From the NCBI RefSeq assembly GCF_963575615.1, contig NZ_CAUYTL010000001.1, positions 186,001 to 250,000 of the forward strand: DNA of 64,000 bases, written 5' to 3'. Below are positions 1 to 9,698 of this stretch, piece by piece. The translations under genes and the position numbers were made by a program. The notes beneath the pieces were generated by a model, which searched no databases, was not told the DNA's origin, and saw only the letters and a list, made by a program, of their open reading frames with translations. Numbering within the stretch: the first letter of the stretch is position 1; every line of letters begins with the position of its first letter. The stretch is from Listeria_A hofi (GTDB lineage: Bacteria; Bacillota; Bacilli; Lactobacillales; Listeriaceae).

Positions 1-1067
1 CGAACACCAATATAATCTGGAATAGCTAATCTCACATGCGCCTGAAATACTTTTCCAGCAAGGTCGATTGCGCCCGGAATAGCCATCGTGCCACCCGTTA
101 ATACATAACCGCCTGGCAAATGAGCTTTACCAACACGTGCGAGCTCTTCCAATGTCAATGTGTAGATTTCTTCCATACGCGCCTCAATAATATCCGCCAC
201 TTCTAATTGCGTGAAATGTTGTTGCTGATCACTACCGATAACATCAATGCCAAATGCAATATCAGCAGAAGCATCGTCGTAAAAAGCGTACCCTTGTTCT
301 AACTTCACTTTTTCGGCGTTTGCTGTAGACGTATTTAAACCAAGAGATAAATCTTTCGTCACATGATCTCCACCAACCGGTAAAACGGTCGTATACGTTA
401 ATTTCCCATGTTCAAAAACGCTAATCGTTGTTGTTCCAGCACCAATATTAATAAGTGCCGTACCAAATTCTTTATCATCATCTGTTAAAGAAACCGAGCC
501 TTCTGCAAGAGGTTGAAGCACAATATCTGTAATTTCTAGACCTGCACGTTCTACGCAACGTAGCGTATTATGTAGAATCGCTTTTGAGCCTGTAACCAAA
601 GTTCCTTCCATTTCCAAACGAACGCCAATCATTCCTCTTGGGTTAACACCTTCAAAACCATCGACCACATATTGGTCTGGAATCACATTAATAATTTCTC
701 TATTTGGTGCCACGGAAACAACTTGCGCTGAATCAATAACATTCCATACATCATCATCCGTAATTTCACGATTTTCACCGTTGATAGCAACAACACCGCG
801 ACATGGTTCTAATCTCACTTGGTTAGAAACAATCCCAACAATAACTTGCGAAATATGCACACCTACCATACGTTCTGCTTGTTCAATGGCTTTTTTTATG
901 GATTCAACGGTTTTATCAATATCAACAATAACGCCTTTTTTTACACCTTGCGACGCGACATTGCCCACACCGATAATATTGAGTCTGTCATTGGCCATTT
1001 CCGCAATAATAACTTTTATAGCTGATGTTCCAATGTCTAAGCTTACGTAAATTTCGTTTTCTCCCAC
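1..1067 (-). CDS. ftsA: FtsA, actin-like cell division protein (3' part outside window)
   Basis: FtsA is the actin-fold ATPase that tethers FtsZ to the membrane at the division septum. The frame reads from a GTG at 1067 (MGENEIYVSLDIGTSAIKV) and is still open at base 1, so the C-terminus, including the membrane-targeting helix, is missing. The start is set by AAGGAGGT seven bases upstream. Visible hallmarks are the phosphate-1 loop SLDIGTSAIKV at residues 9-19, the phosphate-2-like stretch LINIGAGTTTISVFE near residue 210 and the adenosine-site glycines LTGGTMAIPG near residue 325. It is the last visible gene of the dcw operon and is separated from divIB by a 335-bp gap, so it may have its own promoter. 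Confidence 0.96.
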   Translation of the reverse strand, partial: MGENEIYVSLDIGTSAIKVIIAEMANDRLNIIGVGNVASQGVKKGVIVDIDKTVESIKKAIEQAERMVGVHISQVIVGIVSNQVRLEPCRGVVAINGENREITDDDVWNVIDSAQVVSVAPNREIINVIPDQYVVDGFEGVNPRGMIGVRLEMEGTLVTGSKAILHNTLRCVERAGLEITDIVLQPLAEGSVSLTDDDKEFGTALINIGAGTTTISVFEHGKLTYTTVLPVGGDHVTKDLSLGLNTSTANAEKVKLEQGYAFYDDASADIAFGIDVIGSDQQQHFTQLEVADIIEARMEEIYTLTLEELARVGKAHLPGGYVLTGGTMAIPGAIDLAGKVFQAHVRLAIPDYIGV

Positions 1068-1402
1068 TTATCGGCACCTCCTTCAGTTCATAGTCTGTCT
1101 TGCTTCTATTTGTCTACTTGCAAAATTCAGTAGTAAGTTTTATTTAGATAGTCATTTTTAATGGTTGGTGTTTGCCTTTTAAGATTTCCCTTTTTAACAA
1201 ACATTATAGTATTGATACAAGATACACTATTCATACAACACATATCTACAGTCTACACCAAGAAGCATAGTAATAAAAGCACAAAGAATATTTTTTAACA
1301 GTTTTTTAGCTTTTTTTTCAATTCGGTGCTAAAAGCGGAACATGCATTCTCATAGCATGTCCGAATTGTGTAGTAAATCATACGCTTTTGTTAGTCGGAC
1401 AA
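1068..1402 (-). other. Intergenic region between divIB and ftsA, with nested hairpin
   Basis: This 335-bp gap interrupts an otherwise tightly packed operon. It contains a perfect nested inverted repeat at 1319-1368: outer arms CAATTCGG/CCGAATTG and inner arms ACATGC/GCATGT. On the minus strand the hairpin is followed by an A-rich, not T-rich, tract, so it is not a standard intrinsic terminator. A TATAAT hexamer lies at 1203-1208 on the minus strand, without a convincing -35, and could be the -10 of an ftsA promoter. No plausible coding frame is present. Confidence 0.5.
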
Positions 1403-2191
1403 TCAATTTTTCTTTTGTAATGCAGCGTTCTCTTCTTTGTCTTTTAAGTACGTTCGAAAATAAGAACCTATTTCTAAATCAATGATTCCCTTTTGATTAT
1501 CTTTTAGCTGGGCAACGATAGATGGATAGTGGATCATTTTTTCGGCAAAAGTTGAAATGGTGGCAGAGACTTCATTACCATCGTTCATATATAGCCTAAT
1601 ATGCTCGTCATCGCTTTTTGTTGGCGCAGAATGAACCTCTGAGATGGATAATAGGACACCTTCTGGGAGTTGATTTAACTGTGCCACCATATCTTTTAAA
1701 ACTTGTCCATTTTTGAACCCGCTAAAAATAGGGTTATTACCAATTGGGAACTGCTTCGGTTGTGTCGTCAGTAGTTTACCGGTTTCTAGAATATCAAAGT
1801 ACTGACCGTTCTTCTCTTGATATCCAATTGTTTTATTTTCTGTGATATGGACGCGCAATGAGTTGAGTCCTTGTAGTTCAATCGTTGCTTTTTTAATTAG
1901 CGGATTTTTTTCTAGTAACTTACTGCTTTTTGACTTATTAATACCAAAAACAAAATCATCTAAATTCAAATTCCCCTCGTTCAAAATCGTTTGTTCATCT
2001 ACTTGATGGTTACCATCGACATAAATACGCTGGACTTTACTGAGTGGTGACAGAAAGTAAAGCGTAATTAAAATGAGAAGAAGGAAGATACTAATCAGGA
2101 TTGACATATGGCGAATTAGTTTCTTTTTACGGTATTTTTTTAGCTCTGGAATTCTGCTTTCGATAGAAACAATTTTTCTATTATTCGCCAT
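1403..2191 (-). CDS. divIB: DivIB/FtsQ, septal division protein
   Basis: DivIB acts with FtsL and DivIC in the divisome, controlling septal peptidoglycan synthesis. The 262-residue protein has a short basic cytoplasmic N-terminus, one membrane helix at about residues 29-50 and then an extracytoplasmic POTRA domain beginning with SPLSKVQRIYVDGNHQV, followed by the beta domain. A charged, glutamate/lysine-rich C-terminal tail ends in LQKKN. The start ATG has GGAGGA seven bases upstream. It lies 23 bp downstream of murG and is the last dcw gene before the gap to ftsA. Length and topology are normal for the family. Confidence 0.95.
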   Translation of the reverse strand: MANNRKIVSIESRIPELKKYRKKKLIRHMSILISIFLLLILITLYFLSPLSKVQRIYVDGNHQVDEQTILNEGNLNLDDFVFGINKSKSSKLLEKNPLIKKATIELQGLNSLRVHITENKTIGYQEKNGQYFDILETGKLLTTQPKQFPIGNNPIFSGFKNGQVLKDMVAQLNQLPEGVLLSISEVHSAPTKSDDEHIRLYMNDGNEVSATISTFAEKMIHYPSIVAQLKDNQKGIIDLEIGSYFRTYLKDKEENAALQKKN

Positions 2192-2214
2192 GAGCTCGTC
2201 CTCCTTGTCTGTTT

Positions 2215-3309
2215 TTAGTTCTGGATAATGTCATAAATAGCATCCACAAGCTTATCTGCTGCATCAGGGACACCGAGTTGCTTGGCCTCGTATTGCATTT
2301 TTGCCAGTTTTTCAGGACTTTCCATGATGTTATCGATTTCGTCAAGCAAACGTCCTGGTGTTAGATCAGCCTCTGTGATAACAGATGCCGCCGCTTTATT
2401 CGCTAATGATTCAGCGTTTTTAGCTTGGTGGTTTGCCGTAACGTATGGACTTGGAATTAAGATACTAGGTACCCCGAGCGCTGTCAATTCTGCAAGTGAT
2501 GTCGCACCGGCTCTTGATACGACTAAGGTACTGGCGTTAAGTACTTTTGGCATGTCGTAGATGAATGGTTGTACGCTAATATTTTTATTTAATTCCATAC
2601 TCGTTAGCTTGGCTTTGATTTTTTCAAAATGGGCATCACCTGTGACGTACAGCAACTGATAACTCCGCTTACCAATTTTGGCTAGGCTTGCTTCAACAGC
2701 TTCATTAATCCCTCTTGCGCCACGACTTCCACCGAAAACAAGAACAGTTGGCTGATTTTCTTCCAAGCCGTACTCGTTCAAAACAGCTCCCGATTCGATT
2801 TCCACTACTTCTGATGCTCGCGGATTTCCTGTAAAAACTACTTTCTCAGCGGCAAAGGAGTCACTTACTTCCTCGAAACAAATCGCTACACGATCGGCAT
2901 AACGGCTTAGAAATTTGTTCGTTAGACCGGCTACACTATTTTGTTCATGGATAAGCGTTGGGATTTTAAGTTTTGCTGCTGCATAGACAACAGGACCGCA
3001 AACATATCCACCTGTTCCGATGACCGCATCTGGTTTGAAATCACGAATTAGAGCTTTGCTCCGCGCCACTCCTTTGAAGAAACGCGTTACAGTCTTGACA
3101 TTTTCAAAAGAGAGTGCGCGTTTAAAGCCGGTGATTTCGATAGCTTCAAACGCAATCCCTTCACGCCTTACAATAGTTGATTCTAAGCCCTTTTCCGTTC
3201 CAATGTAGAGGAATTCTGCATTTGGATTTCGTTTTTTTATTGCTCGGATTAGCGCGAGAGCTGGATAAATATGGCCGCCTGTTCCGCCACCACTTATAAC
3301 AAATCTCAT
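2215..3309 (-). CDS. murG: MurG, lipid II-forming GlcNAc transferase
   Basis: MurG transfers GlcNAc from UDP-GlcNAc to lipid I at the inner face of the membrane, giving lipid II. The 364-residue protein shows the N-terminal glycine-rich loop GGGTGGHIYPALA at residues 7-19, a second loop VIGTGGYVCGP near residue 97, and the C-terminal donor-site motifs FGGSRGARGIN near residue 193 and SRAGATSLAELTALG near residue 265. Its ATG overlaps the murD stop by four bases, so translation is probably coupled. It is followed closely by divIB. Length is typical; nothing unusual is seen. Confidence 0.97.
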   Translation of the reverse strand: MRFVISGGGTGGHIYPALALIRAIKKRNPNAEFLYIGTEKGLESTIVRREGIAFEAIEITGFKRALSFENVKTVTRFFKGVARSKALIRDFKPDAVIGTGGYVCGPVVYAAAKLKIPTLIHEQNSVAGLTNKFLSRYADRVAICFEEVSDSFAAEKVVFTGNPRASEVVEIESGAVLNEYGLEENQPTVLVFGGSRGARGINEAVEASLAKIGKRSYQLLYVTGDAHFEKIKAKLTSMELNKNISVQPFIYDMPKVLNASTLVVSRAGATSLAELTALGVPSILIPSPYVTANHQAKNAESLANKAAASVITEADLTPGRLLDEIDNIMESPEKLAKMQYEAKQLGVPDAADKLVDAIYDIIQN

Positions 3310-4673
3310 TTTTCCACCTCATCTGGTAATTCTTCGATTGCATCCATAAAAGCACGCCCACGAACTTCAAATGTCCGATATTGATCCCAGCTCGCGCATG
3401 CTGGTGATAGTAAAATGACATCGCCAGGACTCGATAATTCGTAAGCAAGTGGCACGGCAGCAGTGACATCATGGACCTGATGCACATCAACACCAGCTTC
3501 TTTACCAACACGTCCAACTTTTTCAGCGGTTTCACCAAATACAATTAATGTCTTTACGTTTTTGAAAAATGGCTTTAATTCATCAAACTCGATACCACGA
3601 TCCAAACCGCCTGCTAGAAGTACAACTGGCTGATTAAAACCACTCAGTGCGCTTTGTGTAGCCAAGATATTCGTTGCTTTCGAATCATTGTAGAATTTGC
3701 GACTATTTAACTCCTTAACAAATTGTGTCCGGTGCTCTACACCCTTGAACGTTTCTAGAACGTGCATAATTTGCTCGTTGCTGACATCACAGATTTTTGC
3801 AACAGCGATGGAAGCTAGAATGTTTTCAAGGTTATGCTCGCCTGGAAGCAGGATGTCATCACGCTTACCAATTAGTTCATCGTAAAACATGATATTGCCA
3901 TCTTTGATATATGCGCCTTCACCTAATTTTTGTGTCGGTGAGAATGGGATGACTTTTGCTTTCGTGCGCTTCGTCATGTTGCGTAATTCATCTTGATCCC
4001 AGTTGATCACTAAAAATTCGTTTTTCGTTTGATTTTCTTGAATGCGCCACTTGGCTTTTACGTATTCTTCCCGAGTTTTATGGTAATCGATATGTGCCTC
4101 ATAAATGTTCGTAATCACCGCAATTCTAGGACAGAAAGTGCGAATTCCCATCAGTTGGAACGAAGAAAGCTCCATAGCAATGTATTGATCCGCTGTCGCT
4201 TTTTCAGCAACCTCTGAGCCTGGAAAGCCGATATTCCCTGCTAATAATGATTGATTCGGTGTCATTTCATTTAGCATATGATGGACGATAGTTGTCGTTG
4301 TTGTTTTTCCGTTTGTTCCTGTAATACCAATGATTGGTGCATCTGATATTTGATAAGCTAACTCGACCTCGGTAATAATCGGAATCATTAAATCCTGCGC
4401 TTTTTTAATCATTGGATTGTCATATGGAATTCCTGGATTTTTGACAACAAGCTCGAACCCTTCATCCAAAAGTTCCACTGGATGCGAACCACAAATAACT
4501 TTAATGCCTTGTTCGAGCAAACCTTGCGCTTCTGGATTCTCACTAAACGGTTTTTGATCATTCACCGTTACAAAGGCGCCAAGTTTATGAAGAAGAGATG
4601 CCGCACTAACACCACTTCTTGCTAAGCCCAGTACAAGTACTTTGCGATGCTTATATTGAATAATGTTTTTCAT
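3306..4673 (-). CDS. murD: MurD, UDP-MurNAc-L-alanine:D-glutamate ligase
   Basis: MurD adds D-glutamate to UDP-MurNAc-L-Ala in the cytoplasm, at the cost of ATP. The 455-residue protein has an N-terminal Rossmann-like UDP-binding domain (VLVLGLARSGVSAASLL), the Mur ligase P-loop GTNGKTTTTT at about residues 118-127, the central lysine region and the C-terminal domain with the conserved ACASWDQYRTFEVRG stretch near residue 425. It sits between mraY and murG and overlaps murG by four bases. Length is normal for a Firmicute MurD. Confidence 0.97.
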   Translation of the reverse strand: MKNIIQYKHRKVLVLGLARSGVSAASLLHKLGAFVTVNDQKPFSENPEAQGLLEQGIKVICGSHPVELLDEGFELVVKNPGIPYDNPMIKKAQDLMIPIITEVELAYQISDAPIIGITGTNGKTTTTTIVHHMLNEMTPNQSLLAGNIGFPGSEVAEKATADQYIAMELSSFQLMGIRTFCPRIAVITNIYEAHIDYHKTREEYVKAKWRIQENQTKNEFLVINWDQDELRNMTKRTKAKVIPFSPTQKLGEGAYIKDGNIMFYDELIGKRDDILLPGEHNLENILASIAVAKICDVSNEQIMHVLETFKGVEHRTQFVKELNSRKFYNDSKATNILATQSALSGFNQPVVLLAGGLDRGIEFDELKPFFKNVKTLIVFGETAEKVGRVGKEAGVDVHQVHDVTAAVPLAYELSSPGDVILLSPACASWDQYRTFEVRGRAFMDAIEELPDEVEK

Positions 4674-4707
4674 AATTTACTCCCCCATTTTCAGCTCTTT
4701 CCCATTT

Positions 4708-5685
4708 TTAAAGGACGATGAACAGTGCAATAATTGCACAAATCAGCCCCGCACCCCAGAAAGTGAAAACGATACGCCATTCTGACCAGCCGATATCGAC
4801 ATGTTCAAAGTGATGGTGAATCGGACTCATTTTGAATAACCGTTTTCCGTTTGTTACTTTAAAGTAGAAGACTTGGATGATTACAGATGACGTTTCAATA
4901 ACGAAAACTAACCCGATTAAAAGTAGCATCCACTCTTGCTCTAGCAAAATCGAAATCGCGGCAATCGCGCCACCGAGTGCTAATGAACCTGTATCTCCCA
5001 TAAAAATTTTTGCTGGATTTTTGTTGAAAAGTAAGAATCCTAGCATCGCTCCAACAATTGCAAAACAAAACATCGCGATAATGCCCTCGTTTTGGAAAAT
5101 CGCAATAATCCCAAATGCTCCGAATGCAATAACAGAAAGTCCAGAAACCAAACCATCTAAGCCATCCGTCAAGTTCACCGCATTGGAAAAGCCAACAAGC
5201 CAGAAAATAATAAAAATCAGGAAAAACCAGCCTAAGTTGACTTCTATTGATGTGAAAGGAATCGTTAATGTGTCAGGATATCCGTTCCAGTGATAAATGC
5301 AGTAAAACAAGATAGAAATAGCAACTTGTCCCAAAAACTTTTGTTTCGAACGTAATCCTAAGTTCTGTTTTTTTACTACTTTTATGTAGTCATCCAAAAA
5401 CCCTAAGGCACCGAATAGAACGAGTGGAATAAGTAACAGCAAAGTTTCTACTCCAAACCAACCACCAATCAGCGTCATAATGACAAAACTGATAATCATT
5501 GCAGGGAGGAATACGAGACCTCCCATCGTCGGTGTTCCTGATTTCTTTTGATGGCTTTGCGGACCTTCCTCACGAATACTTTGACCAAATTTTAACTTTT
5601 GTAGAAACGGGATAAATAGTGGTACCCCGATGACGGTAATAATGAAAGCCATCGCAAATGTTGTAACAATCCAGTATAATGACAC
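4708..5685 (-). CDS. mraY: MraY, phospho-MurNAc-pentapeptide transferase
   Basis: MraY transfers phospho-MurNAc-pentapeptide to undecaprenyl phosphate, making lipid I in the membrane. About ten hydrophobic helices are visible. The signature GTPTMGG follows the first helix, LGFLDDYIK carries the metal-binding aspartates, NLTDGLDGL is the active-site loop, and SPIHHHFE is the C-terminal histidine loop. I place the start at a GTG (MSLYWIVTTFA) at 5685 with GGAG nine bases upstream; the longer TTG start at 5700 would lie on that ribosome site. The 325-residue length then fits the family. It lies between murE and murD. Confidence 0.95.
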   Translation of the reverse strand: MSLYWIVTTFAMAFIITVIGVPLFIPFLQKLKFGQSIREEGPQSHQKKSGTPTMGGLVFLPAMIISFVIMTLIGGWFGVETLLLLIPLVLFGALGFLDDYIKVVKKQNLGLRSKQKFLGQVAISILFYCIYHWNGYPDTLTIPFTSIEVNLGWFFLIFIIFWLVGFSNAVNLTDGLDGLVSGLSVIAFGAFGIIAIFQNEGIIAMFCFAIVGAMLGFLLFNKNPAKIFMGDTGSLALGGAIAAISILLEQEWMLLLIGLVFVIETSSVIIQVFYFKVTNGKRLFKMSPIHHHFEHVDIGWSEWRIVFTFWGAGLICAIIALFIVL

Positions 5686-5731
5686 GCTTTTTCGCTCCAA
5701 TCTATTTTGTATCTTTCGCTATCGTAAAATT

Positions 5732-7219
5732 CTATAATATTTTTGCTAAAATGGCTTCGCGTGCTTCTTTGCGATCATCAAAATCATGCACTACATCACC
5801 AATAATTTGGTAAGTTTCATGCCCTTTACCAGCAATTAAAATAACATCTTCTGGGTTCGCGTGTTGTACTGCAAAACGAATCGCATCATGCCGCTGTTCT
5901 TTCACCGTGTATGTTGCATTTGGCACGCCAGCTAGCATGTCTTCAATAATCTGCATCGGCACTTCCGTTCGCGGATTATCTGATGTAAAAATCGGATCAG
6001 TCGCGTACTTCACAGCAATCTGCGCCATTTGCGGACGTTTACCTTTATCCCGATCCCCGCCACAGCCAACAACAACAAAAATGCGCCCTGTAGCAAACTC
6101 AGCTACCGTTTTCAGTACATTTTCCAATCCGTCCGGTGTATGTGCGTAATCGACAATGACTGGGAATTGTTGTCCTGCGTCTACCAGCTCAAAGCGCCCC
6201 GCTACACCTTCGACTTTTTCGAGGGAAGAAATAATCTCGGGAATCATAGCTGGTGCTTCATCCGTTGCATACACCGTGGCAATTGCTGCGAGCGCATTGT
6301 ATACATTAAATTTCCCAATCAATTTCAACTGGACATCAAAAACCTCATCTTGAAAATGCAGTTCAAATCTTGTCCCCTTACTACTAATCCGAATATCACT
6401 TGCTTGAAAAGTCGCAACTTCGTCAATACCATAGGTCAACAAACTGGCACCTGTTGCCTCGATCATCATTTTTGCATGCGGGTCATCTCCATTGATAACA
6501 GCCGTTTTCGCAGTCTCACCATAACCATTACCAAGTTGAGCAAACAACAAACTTTTCGCATGCGCATATTCTGCCATCGTCTTATGATAGTCCAAATGGT
6601 CTTGTGATAAATTAGTGAATACCGCCACATCATACTCTGAACCATAAGCCCGACCTTGCACAAGCGCATGTGAAGATACTTCCATGATCGCTGTCGTCAC
6701 TTTCTTATCACGCATTTGTCGGAACGTCTTTTGCAAAGTTAAACTATCCGGTGTAGTATTCTTCGTTTCCATAATTTCCGAACCAATTTTGCGATACATT
6801 GTACCAATCAAGCCCGTCGTTACCGCATGATCTGCCAATATGAATTCTACTAAATGGCTCACTGTTGTTTTTCCATTTGTTCCTGTTATTCCAATTAAAT
6901 TCATTTCTGTAGTGGGATAGCCATAAAAAGCCGCAGCAAGCATCGCCATCGCCCGTTTTCCGTCCTGCACCAAAATTATTGGAATTGTAACATCCTCTAG
7001 CATGCGCTCTGCTACAATCGCTACCGCGCCAAGCTCTTGTGCCTTTTTTGCATACGTATGCCCGTCTACAACTTCCCCGTCGATACAAACAAACAATGTC
7101 CCCACCGTCACTTGCCTGCTATCCTGATCGATGCTTTTCACTTCTGTATGTAGCGTATCTTCCTGGCTCTGTACCAACCTGCTATAAGGAATTGCCTGTA
7201 TCAACTTCTCTAATTCCAT
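5732..7219 (-). CDS. murE: MurE, UDP-MurNAc-tripeptide synthetase (meso-DAP adding)
   Basis: MurE adds the third stem-peptide residue to UDP-MurNAc-L-Ala-D-Glu. The P-loop GTNGKTT is at residues 113-119 and the C-terminal DNPR motif (TSDNPRTEVP), which binds meso-diaminopimelate, indicates mDAP rather than lysine as substrate; this is known for Listeria cell walls. The start chosen is the ATG at 7219 (MELEKLIQAIPYSRL), preceded by GAAGGGAAG. An upstream extension to 7321 in the same frame has no family-like sequence. The gene is 495 residues long and lies between pbpB and mraY, with a 230-bp gap to pbpB. Confidence 0.96.
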   Translation of the reverse strand: MELEKLIQAIPYSRLVQSQEDTLHTEVKSIDQDSRQVTVGTLFVCIDGEVVDGHTYAKKAQELGAVAIVAERMLEDVTIPIILVQDGKRAMAMLAAAFYGYPTTEMNLIGITGTNGKTTVSHLVEFILADHAVTTGLIGTMYRKIGSEIMETKNTTPDSLTLQKTFRQMRDKKVTTAIMEVSSHALVQGRAYGSEYDVAVFTNLSQDHLDYHKTMAEYAHAKSLLFAQLGNGYGETAKTAVINGDDPHAKMMIEATGASLLTYGIDEVATFQASDIRISSKGTRFELHFQDEVFDVQLKLIGKFNVYNALAAIATVYATDEAPAMIPEIISSLEKVEGVAGRFELVDAGQQFPVIVDYAHTPDGLENVLKTVAEFATGRIFVVVGCGGDRDKGKRPQMAQIAVKYATDPIFTSDNPRTEVPMQIIEDMLAGVPNATYTVKEQRHDAIRFAVQHANPEDVILIAGKGHETYQIIGDVVHDFDDRKEAREAILAKIL

Positions 7220-7451
7220 TTCGAACTTCCCTTCCATCTCACCATTTCCAAAACCAACGCAAAAAATGATATCGCGACCTCTAAAAAAACGAGTGCATAT
7301 CAGCGCGCATAACGATGACAAATCTTCTACTCTATATTAGCAAAAACAGCGGTGAAATACTAGTCTTTTAAAAATGTTCTCCTTGCTATCAAAAGGCAGA
7401 CACACGACGCTTACCGTTAACAAACAAGTGTGCACCTACCTCCTTATTTTA

Positions 7452-9698
7452 CTAATTTAATAAAGCATTTAGTCCGGCCGCTTCCTGCACTGTTGTATCC
7501 GCCGAATCTTCTTTATCACTTTCCACTTTCGGTACCTTATTGAAATTCGGAATCTTATCAGGCGTTGTAAGATTAATCATCACTTTCGACTTGTCATTAA
7601 TGACCGAGCCGGCAGAAAGACTCTGCTTCAACACATAGCCATTTCCCGTTACCGTAAAAGGAATGCCTGTAATTTCCGAAACTTTGAGCACATCATTCTT
7701 CGCCCAATCTCTCATATCCGGAATCGTCATATCGCCTTCTGTCATCAAAATAACACGTTGCCCTTCTAAAATTTTCTCCCCTGTTTGTGGCAGCTGCTGT
7801 ACAATTTTCTTACCGTTCCCAATCACAACCGGAATCAATTTCTGTGCTTCCAACTCTTTTTTCGCAACATCTGGTGTTTTACCAGTCATAGAAGGCATCG
7901 AAATAGCTTTTAATTCCGATGTATCTGCTGACTTAATGTTCAAATACTGCAAGCTATTTTTCATTACTGGATTAAAAATTTCTGATACCGCTTTGCCACC
8001 CGTCTCTGTACCCGTTAGTTGTGGCTGTTGCATCGTCACGTACATCACAAGCTCTGGATCTTTTGCCGGCGCCATACCCATGAAAGAGAAAATATAATTG
8101 TCATTCCCAGTCATATAACCGCCGCCATTCGGGTTTGGAATTTGTGATGTCCCTGTTTTCCCAGCAATATCATACCCATCAATCGCATACAATTTCCCAG
8201 TACCAACTTTACCAGTTATAACATTCCGTAATTCTTCGCGCGTCTGTTTCGCCGTCTCTGCGCTAATCGGTTTCCCGGTCGTTACTGTCTTTGTTTCCGT
8301 TACTTTCCCAGTATTCGGATCTACAACCTTTGACACAACATACGGTTGCTTCATCGTACCATCACTTGCAATCGCCGTCGCTCCTTGAAGCATTTGCATC
8401 ATCGTCACTGTTGTCCCCTGACCAAAAACAGTCGTCACCTGCTCGATTCTCCGATCAAACAAAATTTTCCCAGTTGCTTCATTCGGAAGGTCGATTCCAG
8501 TTTTTGCACCAAAGCCAAAGTTTTGCAAGTATGTTTTAAATTTATCCGGTCCCATACCAGCAAGCAGTTTTGCAAATGCAACGTTACTCGATCGCTCCAC
8601 ACCTTCACGATACGTAATAGAACCCCAACCAGCACCACCATTATGATCATGAATCGGGATGTTACCAACGTTATACGTCCCCGATTGGTAGTACGCATTC
8701 GGATGATACACGCCCATATCAATTGCTGAGGCAAGCGAGAATACCTTCATAACCGAACCCGGCTCATACGTAATCTCTACCGGTAAATTGGCCCATTGAT
8801 TCGTTAGACCCTCCTTAGTCGTCGGATTAAACGTGTCTCGCTGACTCATCGCCAAAATTTCACCTGTTTTAGGATTCATCACAACCGCCATCATATTTTT
8901 CGGATTATATTTTGCATCCACCGTATTTAACGTGTCCTCTAAAAACGTTTGAATCTTCTTATCCAACGTCAAGTAAATGTCTTTCCCATCTTGCGCTTCT
9001 TTTACCGTGCTTTTCGCATTTGGCAAAATGTAACCGTACTTATCTGTATCATAGTTAATCGAGCCGTTTTTTCCGGTCAAAATATCATTATACGCCTTCT
9101 CAATCCCCATCTTACCAATTAATTTAGAAATGCCATCTTTACCAGTTTCCTGTTGCGCATAGCCAATCAAATGGGACGCAAAGACACCATTTGGATAAAA
9201 CCGCTCCGCCTGCTTCGTAAATACTAAACCAGGTAATTTTGCAGCTTCAATCTTGTCCTTTACTTCCGCCGACAGATTTTTACCTGCTTTTCCAAACTCG
9301 ACTTGGAAGACATCTTTCTTTTTCAATTTCTTCAAAATATCGGCTTCTTTTAATGGTAGATACTTCGCCAAGAGCTTAGCCGTTTCTTCTTTTTCCACCA
9401 CGTGATGCGGATTTTTCGGATCTACCGTTTGCTTCGGATCAAGTACTGCCGCCAATGTATAAGAAGCAGTGTCCTTCGCAATCACTTCGCCCTTTTGATC
9501 TAAAATAGAGCCGCGATTTGCTTCAATGACACTGCTTCGTAAATGCTGTTTAGCTGCTTTGGCCGCAAGCGGAACTCCGTTAACCTCGCCAACGACTTGC
9601 ATGTAGAAGAAGCGTCCGATAACCGACAGAAAAATAAGTCCAAAGATGATAAAAAGAACCAGAGCGCCTCTTCGCATATTTCCTACTCGCTTTTTCAT
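7452..9698 (-). CDS. pbpB: PBP2B-type division transpeptidase with PASTA domains
   Basis: This is the class B penicillin-binding protein that cross-links septal peptidoglycan. The 748-residue protein has a membrane anchor at residues 10-33, a dimerisation domain, and a transpeptidase domain with the active-site SVMK tetrad (Ser315, Lys318), SSN at 370-372 and KTG at 514-516. Two C-terminal PASTA-like repeats follow (from about residue 610), the first opening with SMPSMTGKTPDVAKKELE. Its ATG overlaps the ftsL stop (ATGA). The gene lies upstream of murE in the dcw operon. FtsI/SpoVD paralogues look similar, but position after ftsL argues for pbpB. Confidence 0.95.
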   Translation of the reverse strand: MKKRVGNMRRGALVLFIIFGLIFLSVIGRFFYMQVVGEVNGVPLAAKAAKQHLRSSVIEANRGSILDQKGEVIAKDTASYTLAAVLDPKQTVDPKNPHHVVEKEETAKLLAKYLPLKEADILKKLKKKDVFQVEFGKAGKNLSAEVKDKIEAAKLPGLVFTKQAERFYPNGVFASHLIGYAQQETGKDGISKLIGKMGIEKAYNDILTGKNGSINYDTDKYGYILPNAKSTVKEAQDGKDIYLTLDKKIQTFLEDTLNTVDAKYNPKNMMAVVMNPKTGEILAMSQRDTFNPTTKEGLTNQWANLPVEITYEPGSVMKVFSLASAIDMGVYHPNAYYQSGTYNVGNIPIHDHNGGAGWGSITYREGVERSSNVAFAKLLAGMGPDKFKTYLQNFGFGAKTGIDLPNEATGKILFDRRIEQVTTVFGQGTTVTMMQMLQGATAIASDGTMKQPYVVSKVVDPNTGKVTETKTVTTGKPISAETAKQTREELRNVITGKVGTGKLYAIDGYDIAGKTGTSQIPNPNGGGYMTGNDNYIFSFMGMAPAKDPELVMYVTMQQPQLTGTETGGKAVSEIFNPVMKNSLQYLNIKSADTSELKAISMPSMTGKTPDVAKKELEAQKLIPVVIGNGKKIVQQLPQTGEKILEGQRVILMTEGDMTIPDMRDWAKNDVLKVSEITGIPFTVTGNGYVLKQSLSAGSVINDKSKVMINLTTPDKIPNFNKVPKVESDKEDSADTTVQEAAGLNALLN

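Noticed and set aside
1319..1368. Intrinsic terminator between divIB and ftsA
   Set aside because: The stem is good, but no T tract follows on either strand in the right position.
3161..3544. 127-codon frame overlapping the murD-murG junction
   Set aside because: It lies in another frame over two well-supported genes and has no family features.
5732..7321. Longer MurE with 34 more N-terminal residues
   Set aside because: The extra residues are cysteine- and phenylalanine-rich, not MurE-like, and the ATG at 7219 has a ribosome site.
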